From Paulinella micropora (taxonomy: Eukaryota > Cercozoa > Imbricatea > Euglyphida > Paulinellidae), in assembly GCA_019918135.1 (NCBI GenBank), contig WBZZ01000655.1, positions 245,001 to 270,000 on the forward strand: DNA of 25,000 nucleotides, given 5' to 3'. The notes beneath the pieces were generated by a model. It was not told the DNA's origin and ran no database searches. It saw nothing but the letters and a program-made list of their open reading frames with translations. Made by a program: the position numbers and the translations under genes. Below, piece by piece: positions 10,084 to 17,393 of this stretch (its first letter is position 1; the number at the start of each line of letters is the position of its first letter).

Positions 10084-10719
10084 TTACCGTAAGAGATACA
10101 TTTTACCTCTAATATTTATTTCTTTTTTTATAATTCGCAGTATTGCTTTCTGTTTGTGGAAGTCGCTAAACCTAGTAAAATGCGGTTCTTTCAATAAACC
10201 GTCTTCAACTTCTAATTCTCTATTTACTTCAAGGTATTGTTGAAGGATGTCTTTGAATTGTATGATGTCAAAGTGGTGGTCTACGTGGACATCAACCCGC
10301 TCATATATATCACCACTTATTTCACATATGTATCGGGGTTCAACAAATACATCAATAGCCACGATGTCAAGATATTCTTGTATTTGCGGTCTTATTGTAT
10401 TCCTGCTCGCTTCTTTTATCACTCTCGCCATTTTTTTTAATTTGCTAAGGCCTATGAGGTCAACACAGCAATTCCACGAAAACTGCTTACCATCTACACG
10501 AAAGTGTTTTCTCCCAGTCGTGATATTACTTTCAACATCAATGATGCCATTTTTTAGACAAGGGTGATGGGTTATTAAGTCTAGCACGAAATTGCTATCT
10601 TCTGGGTTCAGCACTTCACCAGCGTTATATTTGTTTATCATTCTTCTTATGTAGGATTTTATATATGCTTTTGTTAGAAACCGCCTACCACCCACAAAAT
10701 ACAACTTACGACTATACAT
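10084..10719 (-). CDS. DUF3223 / DCL-like domain protein
   Basis: A 211-residue soluble protein. The segment at about residues 43-90 has FVLDLITHHP, then IIDVESNITTGRKHFRV and DGKQFSWNCCV. This is the pattern of the DUF3223 family (the plant DCL protein and relatives in viruses and bacteria): a His-Pro, a central Val-rich strand, a basic Phe-x-Val, then DG-x-x-x-x-FS and a Cys. The N-terminal 35 residues are strongly basic; the C-terminal part (about 110-211) is helical with no motif I know. Function is unknown; plant members act in plastid rRNA maturation, so RNA or DNA binding is possible. It is headed by AATATAG 5 bases before the ATG. Its tail-to-tail neighbour ends 7 bases away. Confidence 0.7.
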   Translation of the reverse strand: MYSRKLYFVGGRRFLTKAYIKSYIRRMINKYNAGEVLNPEDSNFVLDLITHHPCLKNGIIDVESNITTGRKHFRVDGKQFSWNCCVDLIGLSKLKKMARVIKEASRNTIRPQIQEYLDIVAIDVFVEPRYICEISGDIYERVDVHVDHHFDIIQFKDILQQYLEVNRELEVEDGLLKEPHFTRFSDFHKQKAILRIIKKEINIRGKMYLLR

Positions 10720-10724
10720 ACCTC

Positions 10725-10731
10725 CTATATT
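10725..10731 (-). promoter_or_regulatory. AATATAG box of the DUF3223-like gene
   Basis: AATATAG on the minus strand, followed by 5 bases (GAGGT) and the ATG. The GGAGG here resembles a bacterial ribosome site, but other genes with the same box lack it, so I read it as coincidence. Confidence 0.5.
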
Positions 10732-10785
10732 ATTATATTAGAAAAATTATTACAAAAATAATTATATATTCACTTTATTGGTCTT

Positions 10786-12027
10786 CTAAAAATTAACTAT
10801 GGCACTCACATTTCCTCCATTCGCGACAGTAGATACAGACTTTTGTAAAAATGTTAGATTTTCGCCAGGAGAGAGTTGAATGTCATAGGTTCGCAGGTCA
10901 ATAAGCTGGCTAGAAGTAGCATTAACATACAGTTTTAGAATTACGTCCGTTATAGTGGCACCACCAAGAGCAGTCGCAGCGGTGTCCTTTGATACCATTG
11001 AAGTTTTGGTATCAATATCCGCAAAGTTCTCAGCCGTAAGTGTTCCAGTCGTTTTCACAATCCGCACTATATTAACTTTGCTGTCTTCGTTTGATATGCT
11101 CACGAGAGATGGATAAACAATTGAATAATTGGTCACACCATTAAAAGTTGTTTTATTTTTTATGCTGAGAATTGGGCTTTCAGTGGTGCTCGCCTTTTCA
11201 TCTCCTTCCGCTTCGTTCGTTATGTTAGAATTAACAGTGTTGGTGCCCTCAATAAACATACTACAACTGGCTGTTTTTAATATTTGATTAGCATTACCAG
11301 TTCCATAATTTCTGATACAAGCTGAAAAAGGTAGGGTTGTATTTGAAAGACTAACACCCACATTCGCATTCGCATACCTAATTGTATGAACCAGCTGAAA
11401 TTCTCCACTTGATGGGTTTTCTATGTAGAACCTTATAGCACCAAAGCCAAGATATTGAAATTTAATCTGGAATACATTCCCTTTGGTCCAGTCTAAGGCA
11501 GGCATAATTTTAGTACCATCACAAGGGTCATCCCAGGTCGCCTGTGGAAAAAGTGTCGGCACCCCTCCTTTAACACTGGCGATATTCATACCAGTCGCTC
11601 TTATTTTGTAAAAATAGAAGCCATTAGTAAAATCACTTTCACCTATGCCGATATATGAATTGTAGTCTTTCGTTTCATCAGTAGTCCATAAAGCAGTAAA
11701 TCGTGTTAGAACTCCCATACCAGTTCTGTATTTAATTCTTTTTTTACTCGTCAATACAGCATTCGCGGTCGTCTTCACATCTGTTTTAAGTTCGGCCATA
11801 TTCGCATTAAATGAAATGGTCGCATCAGTTTGAGTTAATGTCCATATTCGTGTATTGATAGTGTATGGGAAAATCTCTTGTAATACTGGTGATAATTGAC
11901 CGACCAATGCTTCGCCGAAAGCGGTTTTCATACTATTGGTTTCAATGTTGCCTTCATATCCGACTTTGACATGAATGAAGTCCCCGTCAGGGTCTTGTGC
12001 TATCAAATTTCGTTGGTGAGTGGTCAT
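10786..12027 (-). CDS. Beta-rich structural protein, probable capsid decoration or receptor-binding protein
   Basis: A 413-residue protein without signal peptide or membrane helix. Its composition is that of a beta-sandwich protein: many Thr, Ser, Asn, Val and Gly. Residues about 95-250 read like a jelly-roll or lectin-type domain (YIGIGESDFTNGFYF, then FQIKFQYLGFGAIRFYI and LPFSACIRNYGTGN). In my memory similar segments occur in head-decoration or fibre proteins of tailed phages and algal viruses; this is not verified. The C-terminal 110 residues form a second beta-rich domain. It sits directly downstream of the major capsid gene on the same strand, with its own AATATAG box 5 bases before the ATG, which favours a virion role. 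Confidence 0.7.
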   Translation of the reverse strand: MTTHQRNLIAQDPDGDFIHVKVGYEGNIETNSMKTAFGEALVGQLSPVLQEIFPYTINTRIWTLTQTDATISFNANMAELKTDVKTTANAVLTSKKRIKYRTGMGVLTRFTALWTTDETKDYNSYIGIGESDFTNGFYFYKIRATGMNIASVKGGVPTLFPQATWDDPCDGTKIMPALDWTKGNVFQIKFQYLGFGAIRFYIENPSSGEFQLVHTIRYANANVGVSLSNTTLPFSACIRNYGTGNANQILKTASCSMFIEGTNTVNSNITNEAEGDEKASTTESPILSIKNKTTFNGVTNYSIVYPSLVSISNEDSKVNIVRIVKTTGTLTAENFADIDTKTSMVSKDTAATALGGATITDVILKLYVNATSSQLIDLRTYDIQLSPGENLTFLQKSVSTVANGGNVSAIVNF

Positions 12028-12032
12028 AGTTC

Positions 12033-12039
12033 CTATATT
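12033..12039 (-). promoter_or_regulatory. AATATAG box of the beta-rich structural gene
   Basis: AATATAG then GAACT then ATG on the minus strand. Box, spacing and the following GGAAC closely match the box before the major capsid gene, suggesting both are expressed in the same phase. Confidence 0.55.
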
Positions 12040-12088
12040 ATTAAAAAAATAAATAATCTATCAAAATTAATTACCTACTCGCGGGGGT

Positions 12089-13610
12089 TTAGTTTCTGGT
12101 AATGGTGCCATTCTTAACATTTACTTCTTGCTGAGTTACGACAAATGTGTAATGGTTGTAGGCACCATTCACGGTGGTAGCACTCCCATCGTCGCTCGGT
12201 GTCTAGACTTAATCCGCTGATTTCATTTTGGTCCTTGCTCCACAACGGTCGGGTATTGTCAAAGCTATCGCACCAAACCCAGTTGTATTGATAAACATTG
12301 CTATTCATCAAAGAAGAGCCTTCCAACTTCGGTTTAAGATACATATAGTCTTCTAGTTTTCCAGTTTGACAATCAACATTGAATTCTTGAAGTCGTGCTC
12401 CGTCTAGTGTGGTATAAAAAGTTTGGACCTTAGAACCGAGCAGGTTGCTATTGTCATAAGCAGTGTTCTTATTTTCAGTTCCGTTGAAAACAGAGTGATA
12501 AATCTTCTTAATTCGTCGTCCGTGGCCTCTGTCAAATCTAAGTATAACATTTTGAGACTGTGAAGGTGTGCCAACGGTATTTTTATACAAATAAGAATAA
12601 TCAATGTTGAAGCTCATACCTTCGGGGCTCATAATCTTCTGTTGAATTGATTGAACGACATCTGGGTTAGTTTCAACAGCTAAGAACAGGCTGACATTAG
12701 TAATAGTAACATTTGAATCCGCCACCGCAACAGTGCCACCACCAGTAGAAAGAGCATCATTGTTGTAATAAAAGATTTTGGGTGTCTGTTGCCAAACAAT
12801 CCGCAAAGTCAAAATTTCTGGAAACATAATAGTTTTATCCAGAGCGAAAATAGTATTGTAAAGCATTCCAAGATTAATCTTAACATTAACACTCGGGCTG
12901 GCATTGCCAATAGTTCCAGCTGAAAAATACTTAGCCTCATTAAAAGCAACATTAACGAACTTACTCGTGCCAGTCTCATTCGCAATAAGGGTATCATCGT
13001 GTCGGCGGGCATTTGTGGTGGGTTGTGCCATCCAAGCCTTTAACGCTGCCTGAACCTGCGCCTTCGCAACATCAATTCCCGCATCAATTTGTCCCGCCGC
13101 ATTTCCTGCTACTGCCGAAGCGGTCAAGGCTGTTTGTAAGGCGGCCAACCTTGTAGCATCGCTTGCGGGTTGAAATGTAGTTGTAGCATTACACTTTTGA
13201 AGCATACAACCTGCTCCACTTCCATTGTCGTGGTTTTCCAAAGCTAGTAAATCATCAATGGAGGTTTCGGGTTTCCAAATCATCTTGGTGATATTTCCGA
13301 CTTCGTTAATGTCGCACAGATAAACACCGCCTCTAGTAATCAATTGTATCTGCCTAATCGGGGCCAGGCAGTCCATAAAGCATTTATTGTAGTTCGCCGC
13401 CTTCGCCTCTGGGGCATAATTAAAACTCAAAACAGAGCGAGCCAAGTTAAAAGGACGGCTGATAAGGTCAAAGTTGCTTTCCTGTCCTCCTGCGGTAGAA
13501 ACAGTGACAGTAATAGAACCCTCACGAGGGGTAAGCTTATTCAAGCGATAAGAAGCACTGATGTAGTCAGTCCTGCTAAAGTCTAGTTCTCCACCGTGCT
13601 GAGTTGGCAT
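12089..13610 (-). CDS. MCP: Major capsid protein, double jelly-roll, frameshifted near C-terminus
   Basis: Main capsid subunit, expected to form pseudo-hexameric capsomers. The continuous frame runs to 12114, about 498 residues from the ATG at 13610. That ATG is preferred over a GTG at 13640, which lies in the leader. Features typical of the polinton-like family are a Thr/Val-rich first domain, VNVKINLGMLYNTIFAL followed by LTLRIVWQQTPKIFYYN, and a C-terminal YQYNWVWCDSFDN and GLSLDTERRW. Right after ERRW the reading frame turns into Cys/His/Arg-rich text unlike the rest. The other frame, from about 12190 to the TAA at 12089-12091, gives a Thr/Val/Asn-rich beta strand tail of 32 residues that fits the family. 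A one-base slip in the GGG run at 12185-12187 explains this. The lesion or an assembly error removes the last beta strand. Confidence 0.9.
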
Positions 13611-13614
13611 TTTG

Positions 13615-13645
13615 TGTAAGTGCTTTTTTTCAAAAACCACTTACA
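13615..13645 (-). promoter_or_regulatory. Stem-loop in the major capsid leader
   Basis: In the leader between the AATATAG box and the capsid ATG, TGTAAGTG (minus strand, 5' arm) pairs with CACTTACA, and a further A/T stem of about five pairs continues beyond one mismatch, leaving a tiny loop. The structure ends 4 bases before the ATG. The 5' arm also contains GTAAGT, which looks like a splice donor. No other gene here has such a long leader. Confidence 0.45.
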
Positions 13646-13672
13646 ATCTCAAAAACGATTTTTAAAAGGTTC

Positions 13673-13679
13673 CTATATT
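13673..13679 (-). promoter_or_regulatory. AATATAG-like box of the major capsid gene
   Basis: AATATAG followed by GAACC on the minus strand, the same motif as at 12033-12039. Here it is 62 bases before the ATG instead of 1-5, giving this mRNA a leader with a stem-loop. Confidence 0.5.
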
Positions 13680-13708
13680 TTAATATGAGAAAAAAATAAA
13701 ATAATTAA

Positions 13709-14521
13709 TTAACGGCTTTTTAACAAATTAAAAAATGATGTAAATAAATTAAAATAATTCGTTTCCCTATAAATCAACAATGTCATTACGATACCCAAAC
13801 CGTTTAGGTTAATGGGTTGGCCGTTTTCGTCAGTTAAGTAAAACCGATACACATTGCTTGAACTAGTAGATAGCCGTTTTCCGTATTCACTACCAGAGCC
13901 ATCGTAGATAACAGAGCCGAAGGGGATTTCATTCGCCGTGTATATTTCTTGGAGCACGTGATTATCGCCTTCGCCGACTAAGTCTGATTGAAGATATAAT
14001 GTTTTTTCGCCAGTCAAGATTATGACATTTGGCGCCCTAATGGTATTATTAGCAAAGAAATATGTTGAGTCGCGGTCAAAACCCATTACTTCGTGGATAC
14101 GTGTTTCGGTGTCAAATATAAACCGCGGTTGGATGCCTCCCTTATTCGCTACGGTAAATAATAGCTTGCCGTCTTCTGGTTCAATGTTGGTATTGTTGCT
14201 CGTGACTGTGTATGTGTAGTCATTGGGGCTTTCCGCGGTTAGCACTTCGGCCAGCTTACTTTTTAGATTATTCATCGTGTAGTTTCCCTCAGGTATAGTA
14301 ATTAAAGCCTCATACCCGTCTTCGCTAAGTGTAAAGGTATTGTATGGCGAAGCCACAGAGTAATACGATTTCGGCACATAGATATGTAAAATTTTACAAT
14401 GTGTTGGATTGTCTAGCGATTTCATATTCACTTCATAACTAAAATCTGAATCTGTGCCATTTATCCGATTTTTGCTGTTAATATAGTAAATACCACTCGC
14501 ACGACCACCTTTATACTCCAT
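13709..14521 (-). CDS. mCP: Minor capsid (penton) protein, single jelly-roll
   Basis: A 270-residue protein expected to fill the five-fold vertices of the capsid. The ATG at 14521 is chosen because an AATATAG box ends two bases upstream; an in-frame ATG at 14557 lies upstream of that box. Family-like features are GIYYINSKNRINGTDSDFSY near the N-terminus (the N-terminal strand swap region), ITIPEGNYTMNNLKSKLAEV in the middle, and YRFYLTDENGQPINLNGLG followed by a hydrophobic strand near the C-terminus. These are characteristic of penton proteins of polinton-like viruses and virophages. It lies just upstream of the major capsid gene on the same strand, as is usual. The frame is intact. Confidence 0.88.
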   Translation of the reverse strand: MEYKGGRASGIYYINSKNRINGTDSDFSYEVNMKSLDNPTHCKILHIYVPKSYYSVASPYNTFTLSEDGYEALITIPEGNYTMNNLKSKLAEVLTAESPNDYTYTVTSNNTNIEPEDGKLLFTVANKGGIQPRFIFDTETRIHEVMGFDRDSTYFFANNTIRAPNVIILTGEKTLYLQSDLVGEGDNHVLQEIYTANEIPFGSVIYDGSGSEYGKRLSTSSSNVYRFYLTDENGQPINLNGLGIVMTLLIYRETNYFNLFTSFFNLLKSR

Positions 14522-14523
14522 TG

Positions 14524-14530
14524 CTATATT
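14524..14530 (-). promoter_or_regulatory. AATATAG box of the minor capsid gene
   Basis: AATATAG then CA then ATG on the minus strand. The box overlaps the last codons of the upstream nuclease gene (stop at 14529-14531), so the nuclease may have been inserted right against an existing promoter. Confidence 0.5.
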
Positions 14531-15179
14531 ATACAAATAATTTTTGGATATCTTCAAAATTATATAAACTATTAATGTAATTTATATGTTTGCTTGTTTT
14601 TTCGTGCCTATTCTTTTTGACTTGAGTTAAGCAAGCACCACACTCGCAAGTATATTTTCTTTGTTGTCTCTCTCTTATTTTTTCTTTATTCATCATAGCA
14701 TATTCTTTATCTTTTTTTGCTTTTTCAAATTTGTGTGTTTTGTTGTATTCTCTTTGCTTTTCTGTAAATTTTTCTCTGTGAATTTTATAATATTCCCTTA
14801 GGTATGTAGAAATTCTGGCTCTGTTTTTTTCTCTGTATTCCTTACATTTTGGTAGAATATTATCTTTCTTATCTTCATAATATTCATTACGAGTTCTTCC
14901 AGAAACTATTTTATTGACACAGTTGGTGTTTCTTATTATTTCACCTTCTCTCTTCAGTAATTCTATTTTGCTATTACATGGATATATTTCAATGAGTTCA
15001 ATGTAGGCATCAGGAAAACACAATAATTCAAAAGAAGAATTCTGTTTCAATGTGTTTTTGTAATCACTTCTATGCCCGCTCATTCTATGAGAAAGAGGTT
15101 GACATGTTGAGCCAATTTAAATCTTGTCAGTCTGGTGTGAGCGGATTGAGTAAATCTTTCCTTGCTTGTAGTCTGGCAT
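14529..15179 (-). pseudogene. GIY-YIG endonuclease with zinc-finger tail, one in-frame TAA
   Basis: The intended frame starts at the ATG at 15179. Residues 8-13 are KIYSIR (the GIY half of the motif). Codon 21, at 15117-15119, is TAA exactly where the first Tyr of YIG is expected, and it is followed at once by IGST. Downstream in the same frame are the conserved HRMSGHR region and the catalytic-type Glu in REGEIIRN. After a Lys/Arg/Glu-rich helical stretch comes a C-terminal finger (CECGACLTQ, then RHEKTSKH). A partial start at 15083 would miss the first active-site half. Such nucleases are typical mobile passengers (homing-type) in DNA viruses. Codon use is very AT-rich (mostly A/T third positions), more than in the flanking capsid genes, which fits a later arrival. 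A single substitution would account for the break. Confidence 0.85.
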
Positions 15180-15235
15180 TTGTGTTCTTTTATAAGTTTT
15201 TATATGTTTTATATCTGTTTCCTTTAATACAAAAT

Positions 15236-15997
15236 TCATATATATGTATCAAATCCATACCCATTCTGTGCTTTTAATTTTTCTGCTTCTTCTTCTGTTA
15301 AGTCTGTGAAACCCGAACTAAATTTAAAGCGGTTCCCTTTTGCTCGCTCTAAAAGAAACCTAATACTATGCCACCCGCAGGTATCTGTCGCGTCGCTTTG
15401 GTTTTTAACCTGATTAACCTTCATAAGTAGGTATGTGTTCGGCTTACTCTTTTCAATAAGCTGTTTCATTTGGTGTAGAAATAGCTCAGTCGGCTTATAG
15501 ATGGCGAGCGGGTCGTAGATTTCAATAGAGTCATCTTTAATGGTGTCAATCCAAACAGCAATCCAATGTGAGCCTGGTTGGCTAGACTTATCTAAGTTCA
15601 TTATAAATCCATACTTCTTTCTTTGTTCTGGTTTCAGCTTGTGTATTTCGTCGCTCGCCACAGTCCCCAAATACCATTCGTGCTTTTTCATAATGTTGTC
15701 TATTTCATCCGTCATTAAACCTCTACCTTCCCCCGCTAAGTTCGCTGGTAGTTTTTGTTGCTCTTCTGCTGGTGGTTGTTGCTCTGGTGGTGTTTCTGGT
15801 GGCGGTTGTTGCTCTTCTGCTGGTGTTTCTGGTTGTGGCTGTGGTTCGGGGGTTGCTGGTTGTATCTGGAATTCATTTGAAAGTGCTTTATATGTGTTGG
15901 GGTCAGCATACATTTTGTTTATTAGAGTATTTACTAATTCTTTTTTCTTTGATTTGGTCTTCCATTCACTTCGTTTCAAATGCTTTTTTATCATCAT
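15236..15997 (-). CDS. PRO: Adenovirus-type (Ulp1-like) maturation cysteine protease
   Basis: A 253-residue protein that would cleave capsid precursors during particle maturation. The C-terminal domain (about 94-253) shows the C48/adenain order of catalytic groups: His144 in GSHWIAVW, Asp162 in EIYDPL, a Gln at 196 or 200 before the nucleophile, and Cys207 in DTCGWHSIRFLL. The N-terminal 40 residues are basic. Residues 46-81 form a hinge of Pro, Glu, Gln and Thr repeats. Just after it lies LAGEG (87-91), which fits the adenovirus protease consensus (M/I/L)xGx-G and may be a self-cleavage site. It sits between the nuclease gene and the coiled-coil gene; the ATG is one base from the upstream stop, suggesting a shared transcript. 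The frame is intact. Confidence 0.88.
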   Translation of the reverse strand: MMIKKHLKRSEWKTKSKKKELVNTLINKMYADPNTYKALSNEFQIQPATPEPQPQPETPAEEQQPPPETPPEQQPPAEEQQKLPANLAGEGRGLMTDEIDNIMKKHEWYLGTVASDEIHKLKPEQRKKYGFIMNLDKSSQPGSHWIAVWIDTIKDDSIEIYDPLAIYKPTELFLHQMKQLIEKSKPNTYLLMKVNQVKNQSDATDTCGWHSIRFLLERAKGNRFKFSSGFTDLTEEEAEKLKAQNGYGFDTYI

Positions 15998-15998
15998 C

Positions 15999-16502
15999 TT
16001 AGTTAATATTTTTTATGATATCTTCCAATTTTTTCGCACCAGTTCCGCCCTGTGCGGTTAGACCTATTAAAGCATTTTCCAATTCTTCAAGTGTCATATT
16101 AGGTGTTATGTTAAGTTCGCCCTGTCTAACAGCTATGATTTCTTGGATATAGCCTTTGGCCGTTCTGCCTTCAACATCTTTGTTTCCGTGTTTGCTCCCT
16201 CTCTTTTTCCACCCTAGTTTTTTTGCTAAACTATTGACACTAATCTGTCTTTTCTTGCCACCACTAGCAAATAAAGTTTGAGCTCTTTCTAGATTTGCTA
16301 TAAATGCTTTTCTGTCTGATTCCTCCGCTTTCTGTTCTGCTTCCATTGCTTGCTGTCTTAAATCGTCTTGTCGTTGTTTCGCTTCATCATTCCTTCTTTG
16401 AATTTCCTCAGCAAATGCTATGGCTTCTTCTTCGGACAAAACATACTGTCTTCCTTTTCTTTCCCTTTGTTTTCTTTCACTTCTTTTTAATTCACTTTTA
16501 CT
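15999..16502 (-). CDS. Coiled-coil / basic domain protein, probable 3' half of a frameshifted gene
   Basis: The frame is open from 16502 but holds no ATG before its conserved-looking part; the usual start offered is a TTG at 16439. The sequence is Glu/Lys/Arg/Gln-rich and helical up to about 16290. A small domain follows (RQISVNSLAKKLGWKKRG, then GYIQEIIAVRQG) and a helical tail with MTLEELENALIGL. The helical stretch continues the composition of the frame ending at 16487, one base out of register. I therefore read 17008-15999 as one gene with a -1 shift near 16490-16505. A separate protein with a non-ATG start, or programmed frameshifting, are alternatives, though I see no canonical slippery heptamer. 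Function unknown; a virion or scaffold role is possible. Confidence 0.6.
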   Translation of the reverse strand, partial: SKSELKRSERKQRERKGRQYVLSEEEAIAFAEEIQRRNDEAKQRQDDLRQQAMEAEQKAEESDRKAFIANLERAQTLFASGGKKRQISVNSLAKKLGWKKRGSKHGNKDVEGRTAKGYIQEIIAVRQGELNITPNMTLEELENALIGLTAQGGTGAKKLEDIIKNIN

Positions 16503-17008
16503 TCATTCAATGCTCTTGCTCTTTCAACCAAAGCATCGTTAATCGCATTTTGTCTTTTTATTTCTCCGTCAATAGTAGCCATTCTTTGAGCTTGTGCTGT
16601 TTCGGTCTGTATGAGTGCGAGTTGATTTCTTTTCGTTTCGGCTTCTCGCTCTTCTATTTTCTTTTGTTGTTCTTTTGCTTCTTTATCTTTCTTTTCTAGC
16701 TCGTGTATTTGCTCATACTTTTCCAGTTTGAGTTTATCTAGCTGATTATTTACCTGATTGCGGTTCTCGTGTTCAAGACGGTTGAATTCGGACTTAATTA
16801 CTTTCTCGCGGGCTTTTTCTTTTCGTTTTCCTTTGGGTGTGTTCATATATTTCAAAAACAGTTTAACAATTTGAAGTGTTGAAAGGTCATTCGTTTTCTC
16901 GCCAAAGTTGAGATATGCTCGTTTGCCTTTCACTTTAATGTACGGCTTGCCATCTTTGGTTCTGTATATCCTCGGCGGTCGTTGTTTTCGCGGTTTTTTT
17001 ACAACCAT
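16487..17008 (-). CDS. Coiled-coil protein with basic N-terminal domain, probable 5' half
   Basis: A 173-residue frame from the ATG at 17008, chosen over the ATG at 17038 because an AT box (CATATACA) lies directly before it and the extra residues look like leader. Residues 1-15 are Lys/Arg/Pro-rich. Residues 18-45 read as a small beta unit (YRTKDGKPYIKVKGKRAYL), a motif style I associate with uncharacterised virion proteins of this virus group. From residue 60 to the end it is an uninterrupted charged coiled coil. It stops at 16487 while the next frame carries on with the same composition, so the natural product was probably about 335 residues. No enzyme motif is visible. Confidence 0.65.
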   Translation of the reverse strand: MVVKKPRKQRPPRIYRTKDGKPYIKVKGKRAYLNFGEKTNDLSTLQIVKLFLKYMNTPKGKRKEKAREKVIKSEFNRLEHENRNQVNNQLDKLKLEKYEQIHELEKKDKEAKEQQKKIEEREAETKRNQLALIQTETAQAQRMATIDGEIKRQNAINDALVERARALNEVKVN

Positions 17009-17065
17009 TGTATATGTTAGAGAAAAAAATAATAACATAATTTACATTTGAATCCGCCTGTGGGG

Positions 17066-17357
17066 TTAATGAAATTTAACGGCTCCTCCTCGTTCCTTGC
17101 CGTAGCCTTGCTTAATTGCCGCCTTTGCTACACGGTCCGCATAAGGCACTCCGACATCGCTCAGAAAAGTAGCACCTCTTGAAATCAATTGATTCTTCTT
17201 GATAAACCTGTTAGCATCTACTATCGCTTTTCCTACTTTTTTCCAGTTCTGTTTGTTTCTTTTTTGATTTTCTTTTCCCTCCTGCTTGTGGCATTGATGG
17301 ATTGTAGCTGATATTGTATCCCGATGGTTGTGAAATAATCACTGGTGATGTTGGCAT
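17066..17357 (-). pseudogene. Small basic virion-type protein gene, frameshifted
   Basis: No long open frame covers this gap, but two abutting frames together make a protein of typical type. The first starts at the ATG at 17357, right after ATATATAG, and gives 48 residues, of which about the first 34 look genuine (MPTSPVIISQPSGYNISYNP, then a GGKRKSKKK patch). The second frame takes over in the A-rich tract near 17255-17280 and runs to the TAA at 17066-17068. It has KKVGKAIVDANRFIKKNQLI, SRGATFLSDVGVPYADRV and a GYGKERGG tail. The total length is one base too many for one frame, so a single-base insertion explains it. Amphipathic helix, Gly-Tyr-Gly and basic tail recall small pVI-like or core proteins of polinton-like viruses; that assignment is from memory. 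Confidence 0.6.
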
Positions 17358-17365
17358 CTATATAT
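17358..17365 (-). promoter_or_regulatory. ATATATAG box of the small basic virion gene
   Basis: On the minus strand ATATATAG directly abuts the ATG at 17357. It is a variant of the AATATAG box and supports this start for a gene that is otherwise hidden by a frameshift. Confidence 0.45.
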
Positions 17366-17393
17366 AGTTCTGAAAAAATAAATAATAATAAAA

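Noticed and set aside
10711..10735. GGAGG before the ATG at 10719 as a bacterial ribosome-binding site
   Set aside because: Other genes with the same AATATAG box have no purine-rich site, and the gene set belongs to viruses of eukaryotes.
15540..16061. 173-codon + strand frame rich in Gly, Cys and Val
   Set aside because: It is the complement of the Pro/Gln/Glu hinge of the protease and the end of the coiled-coil gene.
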